64,000 nucleotides of DNA, from assembly GCA_037179385.1 (NCBI GenBank), contig CM074189.1, positions 26,783,648 through 26,847,647 of the forward strand. Reading direction: 5' to 3'. Below the pieces are notes generated by a model. That model was not told where the DNA came from. It worked only from the letters and a program-made list of their open reading frames with translations, and ran no database searches. Each line of letters begins with the position of its first letter. The stretch's first letter is position 1. A program made the translations under genes and the position numbers. Origin of the DNA: Holothuria scabra (taxonomy: Eukaryota > Echinodermata > Holothuroidea > Aspidochirotida > Holothuriidae). Of this stretch, positions 11,030-23,700 are shown in pieces.

Positions 11030-12430
11030 TTACCAGAAGTTGTTCATCCTTTTCAAAACGTGTCTTCCTTTCCTAAGTCATTGTTGTGTATCTTGATATC
11101 CTCATTTTCTATCAGCCAGCGAGCAGCAAGAACAACAGTTCTAGGCCTAACATTTCCAGGAAAAAAGCCGTTGTATAACTTAATTTCCTCTTAAATTTGA
11201 CAGGAATTACTTGGCTCTCTTCAAGTCTTATAGGCAAAGTTTTAATTGTTGCCACTCACATCAGACGGGACATTAACAACATTTCCCTTAATACTAAATT
11301 GCCCTCCTCGAGGAAGCTCACGCAACTGCATAAAGGTGTTCGCAAAGCGACCAACCTTTCTTCAAGACGATGTAATTTCAATCCTTCTGGTATCTCATAC
11401 ATTTTCATATTATTATCTCGACTTAATAACGGAACTCTGCCTTCTTTTATATATTTTAAACAGATTTTACAGACCCATCCTTTATCTATACCTTCTTCCT
11501 GCTTACAAATATTGGTATTTCCACTAAATCTAACTAAATTCACCCACAGTGCACATTCTTTATACCATAACTGCTCACAATAAAAGCAAACATATATAGG
11601 CCCCTCCATAATTTTATTCCAAAAGCGATGTTGCAATTCTCTAACTGGACTCTCCTCTTCTTTTCTAAATTGACGCTTACGTATTTGTTCTCTAAGCATC
11701 ATTTTAGTACTATCACTTGCAATACCCACACTACGTTTTATCACAAAACCTTTATTTTCCCAACATTTATACCTATCTTCAGTCACTCCCATAGACCCTT
11801 TCACTAATAAATGATTACTCCCCTCATTTAAACAAACATCTGACCTCTTCACATAACTTTGCATTGACATTTGATTACGCTCCTCCTTCAAATAAAATGT
11901 CTCCTCTTTTCAATATGTTACATTTAACACCGAAAAATTCATCACTATGTTCATTAACACAACCCCTCTTCAACCAATTCTCTATGACGCTGCTCTCATG
12001 TACAGGCTCATTATCTTCTATTTCCAACACTACGTCATAATGTACTCCACCTGTACTGACTAAATAAATGGCACGTTTTTCCCGATTAACTACACAATGA
12101 ACTTACAATGACTTGTCTTAAATAAAATAGATTATCTTCTACCCCTGTAACCAGTAATGCCAAACACCGAAAAAACAATTACCATCCCCACGAACATTTC
12201 TCACACGAATCGGCCTACTCTCAACTGAAACACATTTTCCTATTTCAATAGACGGCAAATCAAACCCCCCAGTTTTCACAAAACCATTTTTGAATCTATC
12301 AACACAAGCTTCCTAAACATTTTTTCTCTCCAACAGCTATCAACAACGGAAAATAAAATGTACATGTAGATCTTTCGGAACGTATAAATAATACCTCACG
12401 ATTGTCATGTTCCCTACTTTCCCCATTATC
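11030..12430 (-). pseudogene. Decayed Helentron-type polyprotein (OTU protease + DUF6570-like region)
   Basis: Read 5' to 3' on the minus strand, three homologous stretches follow in the order expected for animal Helentrons, broken by frameshifts and stops. First is an OTU cysteine protease: RPIRVRNVRGDGNCFFGVWH (Asp-Gly-Asn-Cys at 12175-12186), then LFYLRQVIV in another frame, and REKRAIYLVSTGGVHYDVVL with the active-site His near 12045. Next, an open stretch at 11256-11891 has paired Cys motifs (CFYCEQLWYKEC, CKICLKY) and IPEGLKLHRLEERLVAL, typical of DUF6570. After a frameshift come RELPRGGQFSIKGNVVNVPS, VPVKFKRKLSY-like IPVKFKRKLSY, and NVRPRTVVLAARWLIEN. The Rep and helicase domains are not found in the window. 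Non-functional as it stands. Confidence 0.8.
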
Positions 12431-13250
12431 ACACCTCTGATTTTTTTCACATTCACTAGAACTTTTTTTTTTTTTTGGTTTGTTCCCAACTCTGATATCA
12501 TCATTTTCTCCTCTTCATAACTTTTATCTTGAAATTCACCCCCATACTTTCTTTTTCTTTGTTGCCAACCTTTCCTTTCTAAATTAAAAACCTTTGAACG
12601 GTCTCTTCTTAGGCATTGTAATATTCTTCACATAATTTTAAACTTTTAAATAACAAATTTACCATAACCAGACACCTTGATATAACACAGATATTAATAC
12701 TCGCCAACTCATACAAATAATATTTACCTACCAATAACAATGTTTCCCTCCAACAGAAACGTGCTTTGTGAATATTGTCGTTAGTGTGAGAAATTCACAC
12801 AGCCCATTAAAGTCACAAAAACAGTGAACAAAACTCCTCTAAACTATAAAACTTTTACTTCACCGCAATCCCGACCATGCCACTTGAAAAGAATAAATCC
12901 CTTCAAAGAAATCCTCATATAAATACTCAAAATTCACTAAACACCAATCTGTAATGAATTAAAAAAAAAAAAACCAAAATGGTGGCGCCCTTTTCCCCAG
13001 AGTACATACGGACCTGGTTTTTCCGCAAGACTGTTACTAAAAATAGAACACGTTTCCAAATTTTACATGAAAAAAACCCCAATTTTACACTCTCACGAAA
13101 GTCATATTTCCACCAAAACTTAAAAACACGAAAGAGAAGTATCATCCCTACAAATTGCACTAAACCGTATTTCGATACCACAAAGCATCTAGAAGGAGAT
13201 AGAAATAAAGTGCCGGAAATTCAGAGATTGACTTCGCGATAGTAACTGCA
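12431..13250. other. AT-rich DNA upstream of the Helentron remnant
   Basis: Probably 5' part of the same decayed element, but no motif was recognised. A run of T lies at about 12466-12477. Overlapping frames of about 85 codons at 12927-13242 on both strands have no recognisable domain. Confidence 0.35.
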
Positions 13251-13288
13251 TTAGTTGCGGTTGCCTGCAAGGCAGGCACCGCAACTAA
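13251..13288. repeat. Strong hairpin (17-bp stem, one bulge)
   Basis: TTAGTTGCGG-T-TGCCTGC / AAG loop / GCAGGCACCGCAACTAA: the two arms pair over 17 bp with a single bulged T. It lies about 0.8 kb from the OTU end of the Helentron remnant and may mark an element boundary, or may belong to an unrelated element. Confidence 0.7.
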
Positions 13289-13799
13289 AAACTGCAGGCT
13301 ACCAAGAAAGTGCTCAATAAAGTGGGCGTCGGTAGTTTTAAGAGTCAGAATTGGGCAGTGGGTTCTAAGATATAGCTGGATAAAAACTAACAACACATCA
13401 ACATGGATTTGTTGAGTGCCAGTTCAAAAGGGTCCAAGTTCAAATTTGATTTTAAATATGGTGCAAATTCGGTTCAAGCCCCTCCCCCTGCCTTATTCAG
13501 CTCATACAACCGGTGGGAGTGTTGTGGGGATATTCTACAGCTACCAACTCACAAGCGGACAGCAAGTACAGGTGCAACCCACTCAATGGTGCCCTGGTGG
13601 CAGTTGTCAAAAAGGTTAACCTAATAATCCCCAAACAAACTCCACAATCTTAGCTGTTTAAATCTAAGCTACCCTGAATGCAGGTTATGACAGGAAATGT
13701 ATTAAAAGCATAAAACCATTTATACCATGGTATGTCATCATACAGAGGGGCAAGGAATGAGGATATATCCTTGCCCTGAGTTGCCATAAAACACAGACT
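13289..13799. other. Intergenic DNA, nothing recognised
   Basis: Two overlapping plus frames (13403-13624, 13416-13619) of about 70 codons have no recognisable domain and no splice context. Confidence 0.4.
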
Positions 13800-14061
13800 T
13801 TAAAGGGCAGGAGCAGTCATCCCAAATTGAAGAAGTGTAGTAGACTGTCCAGTTTCATGATTGGCTGTTGGGAGTCATGTGACAATATTTTTCATCTTCA
13901 AATGTGAAATTTACCAGAAATAACTACTTGGTTTACCTTGAATATGCAATAGTAAAGTCATAAAATGTAATTAAAGATACTCTGAAGAGAAACAAGATGA
14001 AAATTAAGTTATTTAGCTTTTTCTTCAAAATAAGTTTTGGGGGACTGCTCCTTACCTTTAA
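13800..14061 (+). mobile_element. TTAA MITE, family I, copy 2
   Basis: A 262-bp element with TTAA at both ends (13800-13803, 14058-14061). Inverted ends of about 20 bp: TTAAAGGGCAGGAGCAGTC versus the complement of GACTGCTCCTTACCTTTAA. Interior matches 37356-37615 in opposite orientation. Confidence 0.8.
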
Positions 14062-14616
14062 GGATACACAGTGTCTTAAATGAACTGGATGACATGGATA
14101 TCTGTTATTGAAAGTGCGGGGCTGTCACAAAATGAATAAGCCTATAAGTACGAGATCAGCCATCATCCCTGTCTTGGTGGAGGGAGTAGAATTTCAAGGA
14201 ATGCAGATGATTGCCACTTTACCAAAGTTATTTGGTGGAGGGATTAGATTTGGCTCTTTTTGGCAGATCTGTCCATGTTTTGCAAATGATCACAGACTTT
14301 GTTAAATATGGACAGAGCCAAACAGAGCCATGGTGGTAGTAGCCATCTTGAATCAACAGTTTCTGTTTTCCATGAGTTTCCCCAAAACTCACTTTTAGCA
14401 TGTCATGTAAAATGAAGCATTGTGCTGCACATTTTAGTACGACATCAAGCAGGCATGGCGATTGTGGAGGGACAGGGTTATATCCTCAGGTCTTTTCAAT
14501 TGTAAGGACTACATTCTATGACATGAACGGAATATTGTTTTTTCTCTACATAAGGCATTAAAAAATTTTTTAAGAAGATTGCTGCAAACAATCATCCATA
14601 ATTATTTTGGGATGAG

Positions 14617-15002
14617 TATAGACGAATCCAATCAGCGCTTGTTCTTAGTGACTGTAGGCAGCCATTAGTGGGGTCCATAAGCCTTCAATCATCTTCATTT
14701 ATTGTTTACATGAATTTCAAACCTTCATATTCAGTGAAATTGAGGGAATCAGGATACAATTTAATGTACATCCATTCATGGTATGATAGGGTGACCGTCG
14801 AGGGTGGCGGGCCTTTCGAGTGTGCACCTGCATTGAAATAACGTGTAAAAATCTTGAAATGACAGAGTTTTTAGGTGCGCATTCGACAGTACACTGAGTA
14901 TATAGGCTCGGTAATCAAAGGAATCGAAAGATTGAAAGGCGATAGACCTCAGTTATGGTCGACTACATTCAGACCATCACTTGCTGTCTCAATTCGTCCA
15001 TA
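14617..15002 (+). mobile_element. Family B MITE, copy 1
   Basis: Begins TATAGACGAATCCAATCAGC, continues GTGACTGTAGGCAGCCATTA and TTTACATGAATTTCAAACC, and ends CAATTCGTCCATA. The ends form an imperfect inverted repeat of about 13 bp flanked by TA. Other copies: 17905-18144, 32776-33307 (with a nested insertion) and 59028-about 59235. Confidence 0.7.
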
Positions 15003-15169
15003 CCCTTGTTTTTGGATGCCTTTTGGTATTATTTGAATGGAATTTGCAACAGAGGTAGTAGTTACATTATTTTATTAACCCTAATCAGGGTTATCTAAAA
15101 TATTCATAATTTATACAGATGTTTGACACAGATTGAAATAATCTGTAAACAAGAGCCCAAGGGCACTAT

Positions 15170-16899
15170 GGTTCCTTGCATTAAAGATGATATTGTATTA
15201 AGGTAGTCCCAAGGTAAGGCATAATTTGCACCTTTAACCCCAATGACTTTTGGCCATCACCCAAAAACATAGGGGCACATTAAATTTCAAAATCATACAA
15301 GCACTTGCCGTTTGAGAGAAATGGAACACTAAACTTTTCAAATTATCACACTGCACACTGCCCACTTCCATGCGACAAATACATTCATCACCTTTCACTA
15401 AAATGTCATTTACTTGAGTTTGGGGTAGTATAGGAGGTTAGTTAATTGCCTTTTTGGTCAATCTCAACAATTCAAATCCAGACCTTAAAAAGAAGTCACA
15501 AAGGTCAAATACAGTCAAAGTAGATCAAAACTGATTTTAAATAAACACAGTCTCTTCTGCACCAAAGAAATTTAACAATCATCTGGTCATTCCTGACCAC
15601 CAAAATTTATGATGGATGACTAGAAATTATGTCATGGTTGTCCTTTAGACTACCCAATGTGTTTGCCTGAAAAGCAAAAATAAGGAAAAGCCCACAATTC
15701 TGCTACTAAAGGCAGCCCGATAGTGATTTATTGCCACCAATTACTTCTTCACAATTTGGCTAGAAGACCAAGAAACAAACATAGCTCTGTAGAATCTAAT
15801 AAATGACTTTCAACTTGACCTTTTAACCTAAAGAGGGTGTTAGAAACAGCATTGTAGTCCCTAGGGTAAAAGCAGAGGTAAAGAAGAGAAACTGCTTTCA
15901 TATTTTACTATTGAAATTGGAATCTTAGCTTGCACTGTGAATAACTTTATTCAATACTGTATGTGAGGAAAAGGTTGTTTTTAATAATAATTGCATTACT
16001 GTCCTGATTGTTAACTAAACTGCTTTTAGACTGAGAGGGGTTATAATTCTTCTTTTCTTTTATACATTGCATTTGTCTAAAGGCATTAAACTTCAGCTGG
16101 ACTTTTAAACCAATTGAACAAAGACCCAAAGAGTCTTCACGTGCACTTTACTTAGACGAACACAACTTTCCATTATTTCCACTATGTTACTTGGTTATTG
16201 AGTAATTGCACCGCATACCTGGCATTGCAATAGGCCTACATATGACCTACATGTACACACTAGCCTGTCATTTAAATGTCGGTAACTCAAGTAACGAACA
16301 TTGTAGGAGGGTAGTGTAATAGCCTTTTTGGTTCGTCTGATCAAGACAAATCTTGACATCACAAAAAAGTCACAAAAAAGTCACAAAGGTCAAAAGGTCA
16401 AATGAGGTCAAGTGAGGTCAAGGGGGGTCATCACGTGCATTTCACTTAGACGAACACAAATCTCCATTACACCACCCCTCTAAAATGTTTCAGTGGCAAG
16501 GTATCAATAAAACATTACTTTTTGACCTTTTGACCCTTTCCAATTATTTTGGTTAATGTACTAACATTTTCACCTCCTACCAATCTAACTTATCCAAAAA
16601 TGATGCCACTGCTTGAACAACGGATACTGAGTTACAGCTACTAACAGAAATTCAGTTTTTGGCCTCTGGTGATCACCAGTGACCTTTGACCTCCACCAAA
16701 AACGATAGGGCACATCTACTCCACAACATCTACATACATACCAAGTTTGAAAAAAATTGATCACTCGGTTATTGAGTTATCGCACCACATACCTCGCATT
16801 CCAATCCGTCACTTACACACACACACACATACACACACACACACACACACATACATACGCCAAGGTGACTGCATAGGTTCCTTTGTTACACAAGGAACC
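15170..16899 (+). mobile_element. Second (CA)n-plus-hairpin element (HINE-like)
   Basis: The left side has GGTTCCTTG (15170-15178); the right end is a hairpin GGTTCCTT-TGTTACAC-AAGGAACC (16876-16899) just after a (CA)n tract at about 16814-16852. The interior includes a roughly 290-bp duplicated block (TTCACTTAGACGAACACAA at about 16150 and 16440), an AGGTCA cluster at 16387-16430 and the DR1-type block TGACCTTTGACCTCCACCAA at 16680, which is the same block as in the 3.7-5.6 kb array. Same architecture as 3640-5710 with different termini. Confidence 0.5.
16387..16430 (+). promoter_or_regulatory. Cluster of five AGGTCA half-sites (DR2 then DR4 spacing)
   Basis: AGGTCA at 16387, 16395, 16405 and 16415 and GGGTCA at 16425. 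Spacers are 2, 4, 4 and 4 bp. DR4 spacing is the arrangement known for thyroid-hormone/LXR-type receptor heterodimers. Function here is not shown; it sits in a repeat element. Confidence 0.4.
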
Positions 16900-17904
16900 A
16901 AAAAGGTGTAAATGGGTATGCTGTAAAAAGAAATACCAATAATGCTCTGCATAGGCCTATATCAGAATAACAAAACAGTCCTGTGGTAATGTGTGTCAGG
17001 TAACACTATACAGGGCATACAGTGAGCACATTCACAAGGAAAGCTCTCAAACTGTGTGTGTATGTGTGTGTGGTATTTCTTCAAGGTCATCTTCTGAGCA
17101 GATTATAACACTTGAGAACACCCTGCACCTTCGGACCTTGAACCATTAAAAGCTTCTAATGGATAGCAACTCTAGTCTGTCCAAGACAAATAACTATTTG
17201 ACATAGTCTGCTAAACCATAAAATGGATGAATAGACTATCTGGGATAGAACAAAGCTGCAGAGTTGATCACTATGAACCTTGATGGAGGATTTTAATCTT
17301 TTCAGTAATTGCTGCTGTCTTTGTGAACAATAAACATATTGCCTCCACACACTTTACTTTGTTTGAGCATGCATAGCTCCTTTATAGCCCCCAAGCTTTA
17401 TTGTAGCAGTTGTACAACCACTGCCTGTTATATTGATATTGATTTTAGAGAGAGGCTTCCAATGTTGGAGATTGGTCTCACCAGTGACACATTTTGAAAC
17501 TTTTAGTGAGACATGCATGACATTGAACTAAGTCCCATTGACATCTAGAAAAAAAAATTTTGGCTTATCATTGCTTTTACTTGTCTCTTTCCATGAAACA
17601 ATTTCTCCATATCCAGTATGTTAATTTAATTATGGCAGCCAGGAAGTGATATCCATAAATGTCATTTTCAGATGATAGCCAAACAGCATTAAACATCATG
17701 CCCTAGGCTATACTTACACAGCATGATAAATTGATATGGACCAACTTGCCATACCAGCACAGCAGCTACACCCCTCATCTTGGGCCAAAGGCTTACCTAT
17801 GCAGCCTGCTGTCCTAAAATTGCCCAACAGATTATATTCACACACTACTGTGTGAAAATTATCTGCTACAGTATGGAATGGGCACACTAGGGAGTTGGGC
17901 AGAC
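16900..17904. other. Intergenic DNA, nothing firm
   Basis: A short (TG)n tract lies at about 17055-17072. A mini-exon-like segment on the minus strand (about 17777-17826, acceptor CACACAG and donor GTAAGC, phase 1-1) could be a further exon of the Ig gene, but 17 codons without a recognisable motif are too little to call. Confidence 0.35.
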
Positions 17905-18144
17905 TATAGACGAATCCGATAAGCGCTTGTTTTTAGTGACTGTAGGCAGCCTAAAATCATCTTTATTTCTTGTTTACATGAATTTCAAACCCTCATATTT
18001 AGTGAAATTGGAGAATTTAAGATACAAATTAGTGTACAACCGTCCATGAGAGAGGAAAGCAAGGAAATCGAAAGATTTAAATGTGACGGACCCCAGTTAT
18101 GGCAGACTGAAATCAGACCATCACTTGCTGCCCGGATTCATGTA
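17905..18144 (+). mobile_element. Family B MITE, copy 2
   Basis: Begins TATAGACGAATCCGATAAGC and ends near GGATTCATGTA. It lacks the GTGGGGTCCAT block present in copies 1 and 4. Confidence 0.65.
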
Positions 18145-20378
18145 AAGGGATCCTCAGAAAAAGCTACTGTTTGCATAGATCAAATTGATTTGAGTCACAT
18201 AACAGGCCTGCTAAGAGAGAGCAAGTGATATTTTTAAATATTTAGGGGCTTACACAAAGTATAGCCTCTTAAAATACAATAAGTGTTACACAGTATAAGG
18301 ATTTTGCTGATAAACTCTATAACAATTCAAGAATCCAAATCTTTAAAACAGATTTCAACTTCTTTTTTCTCTTGTCTTGTGATATAAAGTTCTGCCAGGA
18401 TGTTTTCAAAGCAACAACCTCTAAGAACTGCTTACCAACCCTTTTTAAAACTTTCAAAGAATCAATACCCTCCTTACACAGATCATGGCTTACAATAATC
18501 AGCTTACAACTGAAGGGTTTACCCACATATACCATACTGATAAAATCAAATCTAAATTGTGAAACACTTTCTGAAGGAACAATTACATAAATGATCAGGG
18601 AATGTCTTCCCAAACCACTAGTATGTATGCCTTTCTTCTGTAAGCATTTCCTTGGCTTTCCTTCTTTTACAAATCTTATTTGAAACTCCATGGATAGCTA
18701 TTACTTCATTTTTTTTTTTTTTTTTTTTTTTTTTTGTTAAGTAGAAGATACTTTGTCCATGTTAAAAATAAATCATTGAAAATCAAATTTCAATGACATA
18801 GACAGTGGAGAAGTCACACTGGTTCTTCAATAAAGTAATAAGCTATATAGGACAAGTCATGCATACTCTTGCACTGCACATGTATATCTTATTGTATGGG
18901 CCTTCATGAAGCCTTCTTTACAGAGAAGCTAAATATATGATGAAAACCCTCTTACATGAACAGCTCCGGTATAATGTAGTTGTCCCTTGTATGGATACCA
19001 TAATATCTCATGATTTACAAATGTGGGGAATTACTTAGGACACCCAAGGGATGTGATAGTTGAAGGCATACAGGGGGACCTGCTGACAACGTAAATAAAA
19101 TTCTTCACCCTAGGCAGTTCCTCAAATGAAAAATCAATCCCTTAGGAGTTTTCTGTAGGTTTCTGTTGATTTAATCATTTTGTAAAAAAAATTCATAAAG
19201 TTTTGTTAACAAGTAACCAGATGAAATGTTTAGTACTATGTTCGTCCTAATTTAAGGCAGCATCCTCTAAATTTAAATCTGCTTTTAAAGTTTAAATAAG
19301 AAGAGTTTTCATTTACCACTAAATGTAACTGTTTCAATGCATCATTCACTTAATTAATCAAAACACTTTATTGCATCATTGTGACTAAGCAATTAATGCA
19401 TGAAAGGATCATAAATAACAGGGCAAGGGGTAAGAGTATGCAGGCAGGCAGTAACTGTTTGGAAACTGAATCTGTGTACATATAGAACCCAAACAAATTT
19501 CAAAACCAATAAATATTACAGATTTACAATAACAAGAATAATAGATTCCAAATGTGAAATGTCTTAACTCCCATCAGGTCAAACCCATTTATTTCCTTCA
19601 CCTTCCCATTTTTTTATGTCCCCGGAAGTCCTATTCTGTAACTATAACAATGGAGAATGTTTACTTGTACAAAACTGTTTCAACAAACCTTAACAGCCCA
19701 GGATTCACATCAGGATGTCCCTCACCCCATTACCACTACAAAACCAGTTGTCACTTGTCTCTCACAGCTGCAGTTTACAGTATACATAATTCCGAAAGTT
19801 AAAAACTCACTCTCCTGCTTTGCTTCCTTGAATTCCATAAATTCTTAGTTATGTTTCTCACTCTCTACGCATATAGTGATCATTTCAGACTCCAGAAATC
19901 ATCTCTAACACTGATTTCCCAAATCAGGACAGGCAAGCAGGATATGGCATTGCCCAGGTCCATGGTATTACTAAGAAGTTTGCCAGGAACAAATATGAGG
20001 TTATGGGGCAATGTCGATTTACAATTAACCTACAAAAATGTATGACACATAAAGCAGACCATACTTCAAATGACAGTTACTAAAACAGTTTGACTTTCCC
20101 TCATCAACATGGTATGAAGTCAAAAGTCATTAGCCTAATGATGCTCACGTGATACACACACATCTGGATACGATGAACATACAATACACGTACACATAAG
20201 ATTTCACATATTTTACATACATGATGTACACATGATACATACATGATACACACATGTCCATATGATGCATCAATGATGTATCCATGCTGCACAATTGATG
20301 AATGCATCACGTCCTTTTGTTTGCAACATGACACTGAGCTCCTCCAAACCCCAAAATGTAAATGAAATTTTAACTTAC
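18145..20378. other. Region 3' of the last identified Ig exon; no further exon found
   Basis: A T25 tract at about 18711-18735 stands out. The longest frame (18317-18691 minus, 124 codons) shows no domain, signal peptide or acceptor site and is rejected. No transmembrane exon was recognised, so the 3' part of the Ig gene either lies here unseen or further left. Confidence 0.4.
20205..20292. repeat. Degenerate CATGATACA-type simple repeat
   Basis: Irregular repeats of CATGATACA / CATGATGTA just 3' of the splice donor at 20378. They inflate the read-through frame of the Ig exon. Confidence 0.7.
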
Positions 20379-20726
20379 CATTCACTTCCAGCACGATACT
20401 TTTCTCCACACTAATATCGTCTACGCCTGTAGCATTGCATTTTAAAGATTTTCCATGTAATTCTCTTGAAGGGTTTGGAATCACCAAAACTGATGTTGAA
20501 TCTTTAAGCAAACTGTTCTGTGGACTTTCAACAATGTTAACAGTTTCCCTTACATTAAACTGATCTATAGATTTATCCTGCACATTCCACTGTATCGTAA
20601 CCTCAGGTTTGGTGATTGGAACGAAACAAGTAATTGTGAATGGAATTCCTTCTGTAAGAGTTACAATCTCTCCCTCAATGTAATCTTCTATAATCGACTT
20701 CTTCAGCTGCATTCTGGATGGTGGAA
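20379..20726 (-). CDS. Ig C2-type domain exon 2 of IgSF gene
   Basis: Acceptor TTTTTTCAG|TT at 20728-20727 and donor G|GTAAGT at 20378 bound a 348-nt phase 1-1 exon. Key residues: Cys at about residue 34 (FTITCFVP), Trp 47 (IQWNVQ) and Cys 97 (HGKSLKCNA), a 63-residue Cys-Cys span; the exon ends at LEVNG. The D-x-G-x-Y-x-C motif is replaced by HGKSLKC, as in CD80-like C2-set domains of the nephrin/kirrel type. It shares exon length, an initial Pro-Pro, (I/V)VESP and HGK...C with the exon at 25135-25482, so the two are tandem duplicates. The open frame runs on past the donor to 20104, but that part is simple repeat and intronic. Confidence 0.85.
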
Positions 20727-20733
20727 CTGAAAA

Positions 20734-20758
20734 AATAATAATAATAATAATAATAATA
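20734..20758. repeat. (ATA)n microsatellite
   Basis: AATAATAATAATAATAATA adjacent to the acceptor of the Ig exon, on its intronic side. Confidence 0.9.
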
Positions 20759-23700
20759 TGTAATATTCTTTCGAGCTCCAGGAGTGGAAAGGGGGTGACA
20801 AAAACTGTGGTCCGGGTTCACAAGATGGAACCACTGTAATTATTGATTACAATAGTTACCCTTTTATATTTATTCAATTTAAACACATGCAGGCACTGCT
20901 CAAATAAAATCTATGTAATAAATTGTGATATGAATCTTCAGCTACATTTCTAGCCTCTCATCTAAGACCAAGGAACATTGTAGAATATTGCACAAGACCA
21001 ATTGTGGCCTTGCACAAGACCAGTTTTGGCCTTGTACAATGCAAGTAGTATTTGAGAGTACTTGTTCCTATATACACAACCAATTAATGAGATGAGTGTT
21101 GCAGAGCATTACACACATGCACATGCACACATGTCACCCCAAAGCCATGGGTTCTACTTATCATTGAAAGCAAAACACCATATTTAGACTGCTTTAAGCA
21201 TTTAAAAGTCTAATCTGAATACTCCTATCTGCCAGTATTTTTATACCCCAAAGACAAACATAGTGGCCTCATATTCAAGACACGAAACTACGATACACTC
21301 ATGAAAAACTGACAAGGTCCTCTTTCTGATGTACAGACCCCCAATTAAGATTAACGAAGAGTTATATTTCATTTATACTATATCCTCATGGGGGAAGCCT
21401 AACATTGCCTTCTGCAATTTTGGAAAAGTCCATCCCATGACCTAAAACTCATTTTTTAAATTGCAGTAGGTGTCATCCCTCTTAGGATATACGGCCATGG
21501 AGGACATTAGAGGCAATAACACTGACGATGTTTACATCAAAGGCAATAAAATGACATCTGAGGGGGCATAAATTTAACGTCAGCATTGAAATCTCTGTGA
21601 ATGTCTACCCACAGTATAAAAGAGAGTGCTTACAGATGGGAGGGCATGAAATGTTCTTTATTAAATAAATCCAAGTTTGCTGCAACTGATACCTACACAC
21701 ACCTTCAGCTATGTCATTCATGCCAACATCTCTAGTCATCATGATGTATAATTAGCAATCTCACAGGTTGTGATACAAACTTGAGCTTAACATGAGTATC
21801 AAGTAGTACCATACCCTCTCGTACACATTTAACGGTTAACCCTGTGACTATGCAAAGAAGATCTGTGTCTGCGGTTTGCCATATAAGTTTATGGTTTGTT
21901 GATAACACCTTCACCTCAACAATAACATTTTTCTCGGATCAGCCTGTTCAACAAATCCTAAAAAGTGTGACTACTGTGAATTTTCCTTACTGGTCCATCA
22001 TTGCAGTACATGGTTAAACACTTTCCAACATATACAATGTTAAATAAACACAAACAATTTTCTAATATGCATAACTTTCAAGTGAAACAGCATCATTAAA
22101 TTGAAAAAGAAGTATATTAAGACAGAAAATACCTTTTCATCAATCTAACCTACAGTAGGCAACCACCCCAAATGGGCTAGGTTGTAGAATATGAGCACCG
22201 TTATTCTTCCGATGTTGTTAAAGACAAACAAAAGGGGGATAGGGGAGAATTTACTAAGTAAGGGGAGAAACAAAGAATTTCAATGACCTCCCTCTTGACA
22301 TCTTGAACATAAAATTAAATATAAGGCGAGAAGAAAGGTATATTTTTTGATACTATGAGTGCCAACGAAACAATTTCACTCCATGACCTTTCTAAGACTT
22401 CGGATAATGTCTGTGATTTTCAAGATTTGTCCAAAACTTGAAATAATTTTCCAACTTTCCATGACTTTTCCAGGTTTTAATGAACTGGAAACCGTTGATA
22501 AACACAGCATACTCCATAAAGTTAGTGTAAAAAGGTCATCTGAGTTTAACAGAAACTTGTAATTAATATATTATAGCCACTTTGCCATCACCCAAAAATA
22601 CATTGTTAGTGTTGGGGTCTAAAAATTCTCAGATGGTTAGAAAGCTTCCATACTTTTAAACTAAAATTTGTTGACACAGAATGATATAATTGACAATGAG
22701 GCAGCATGGTAACCTACTTTTCAAGAAATCAATTTCTCACAGACAGAAATTCAGTTTAATTTTTGTCCTTGAATTTTTTTGTTCAAGATGTTTTCAGGAA
22801 ATGAAGCTATTGTTAGTTTTTATTTTTGAGACTCAATGACGAAATGATTAGAGCCATTTTCTTTTTGTTGTATGCAATTCAACACAAAACTGTACTTTCC
22901 CTTTCTATGTCTAACCTGTCAATCAATCAACAGACTCCTCCTACCTCCAATAAAAGGTACAAAGAGACACAGAGTAAATGCACCAACCTATATTTTCAAA
23001 CATTGTTTGATCTCACAAATCTCCACTTTGTAAGTTTTGTTGCTTTTAAACTTTTCTACTAAACCAATTGAGCATTTCAACTTATCAGAGAAGTTTGTGA
23101 AGCAAACCAGAGGCAAACAAAGGTCACATGATTGAAAACAGAAAATAGGATATCAGGATACTGCTTCAGGTACACTTTAGTCCCCAAAGACTGTCTTAAC
23201 TACCATTTTAAATTTGCCACCAAATCAATTAATTGACAAAACAAATTGCTTAAAGGATGAAGGTTAGAAACTTCAAAGGGGTAGCTACATTTTTCTTAAA
23301 ACCTGCAATTTTCAGGACAATACAAGATACAGAGAATAAAAGGCTGCAAAGGCAGTTGAGCCTGACAAGAGTCCTACCACAAAATCAGGTGGATAACTGA
23401 AGCTGTAACCTAATTGTCGCTAACCCTATTACATTCAAGTCAAAGGAGCAGAAAATTACTTGATGACTGATGATAAAGTTTATCTGTGCATGCCAGTCTT
23501 TTGAGTGTAAATGTACCTTCCTAATTTCACTACAACAGACTGCAGCCAGATTTCAAAGAAACTAGCAGTGTACAAACTAAATAACATAATACCGTTAATC
23601 CACTGAATTGTCCAAAACATCTAAACAACTATTCTCCCATATATTTGTAGACTTTATGTCTGTTAACTTCAACAAGAGCCAACAGACCATAGTATTGTAG

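Noticed and set aside
11197..11583. Plus-strand frame of 128 codons
   Set aside because: Antisense to the Helentron remnant, whose conserved motifs (RELPRGGQ, LKLHRLEERL) are on the minus strand.
13403..13624. Two overlapping plus-strand frames of about 70 codons
   Set aside because: No domain, no splice sites and no neighbouring exon in frame.
17777..17826. Mini-exon on minus strand in phase 1-1, possible next exon of the Ig gene
   Set aside because: Seventeen codons with no motif; splice-like pairs occur by chance in 20 kb of AT-rich DNA.
18317..18691. Minus-strand frame of 124 codons
   Set aside because: Starts just after stops and an A/T run, has no acceptor, signal, transmembrane segment or recognisable domain.
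21732..21914. Faint Ig-like frame between the two C2 exons
   Set aside because: Cys and Trp spacing does not fit an Ig domain and no acceptor/donor pair frames it.
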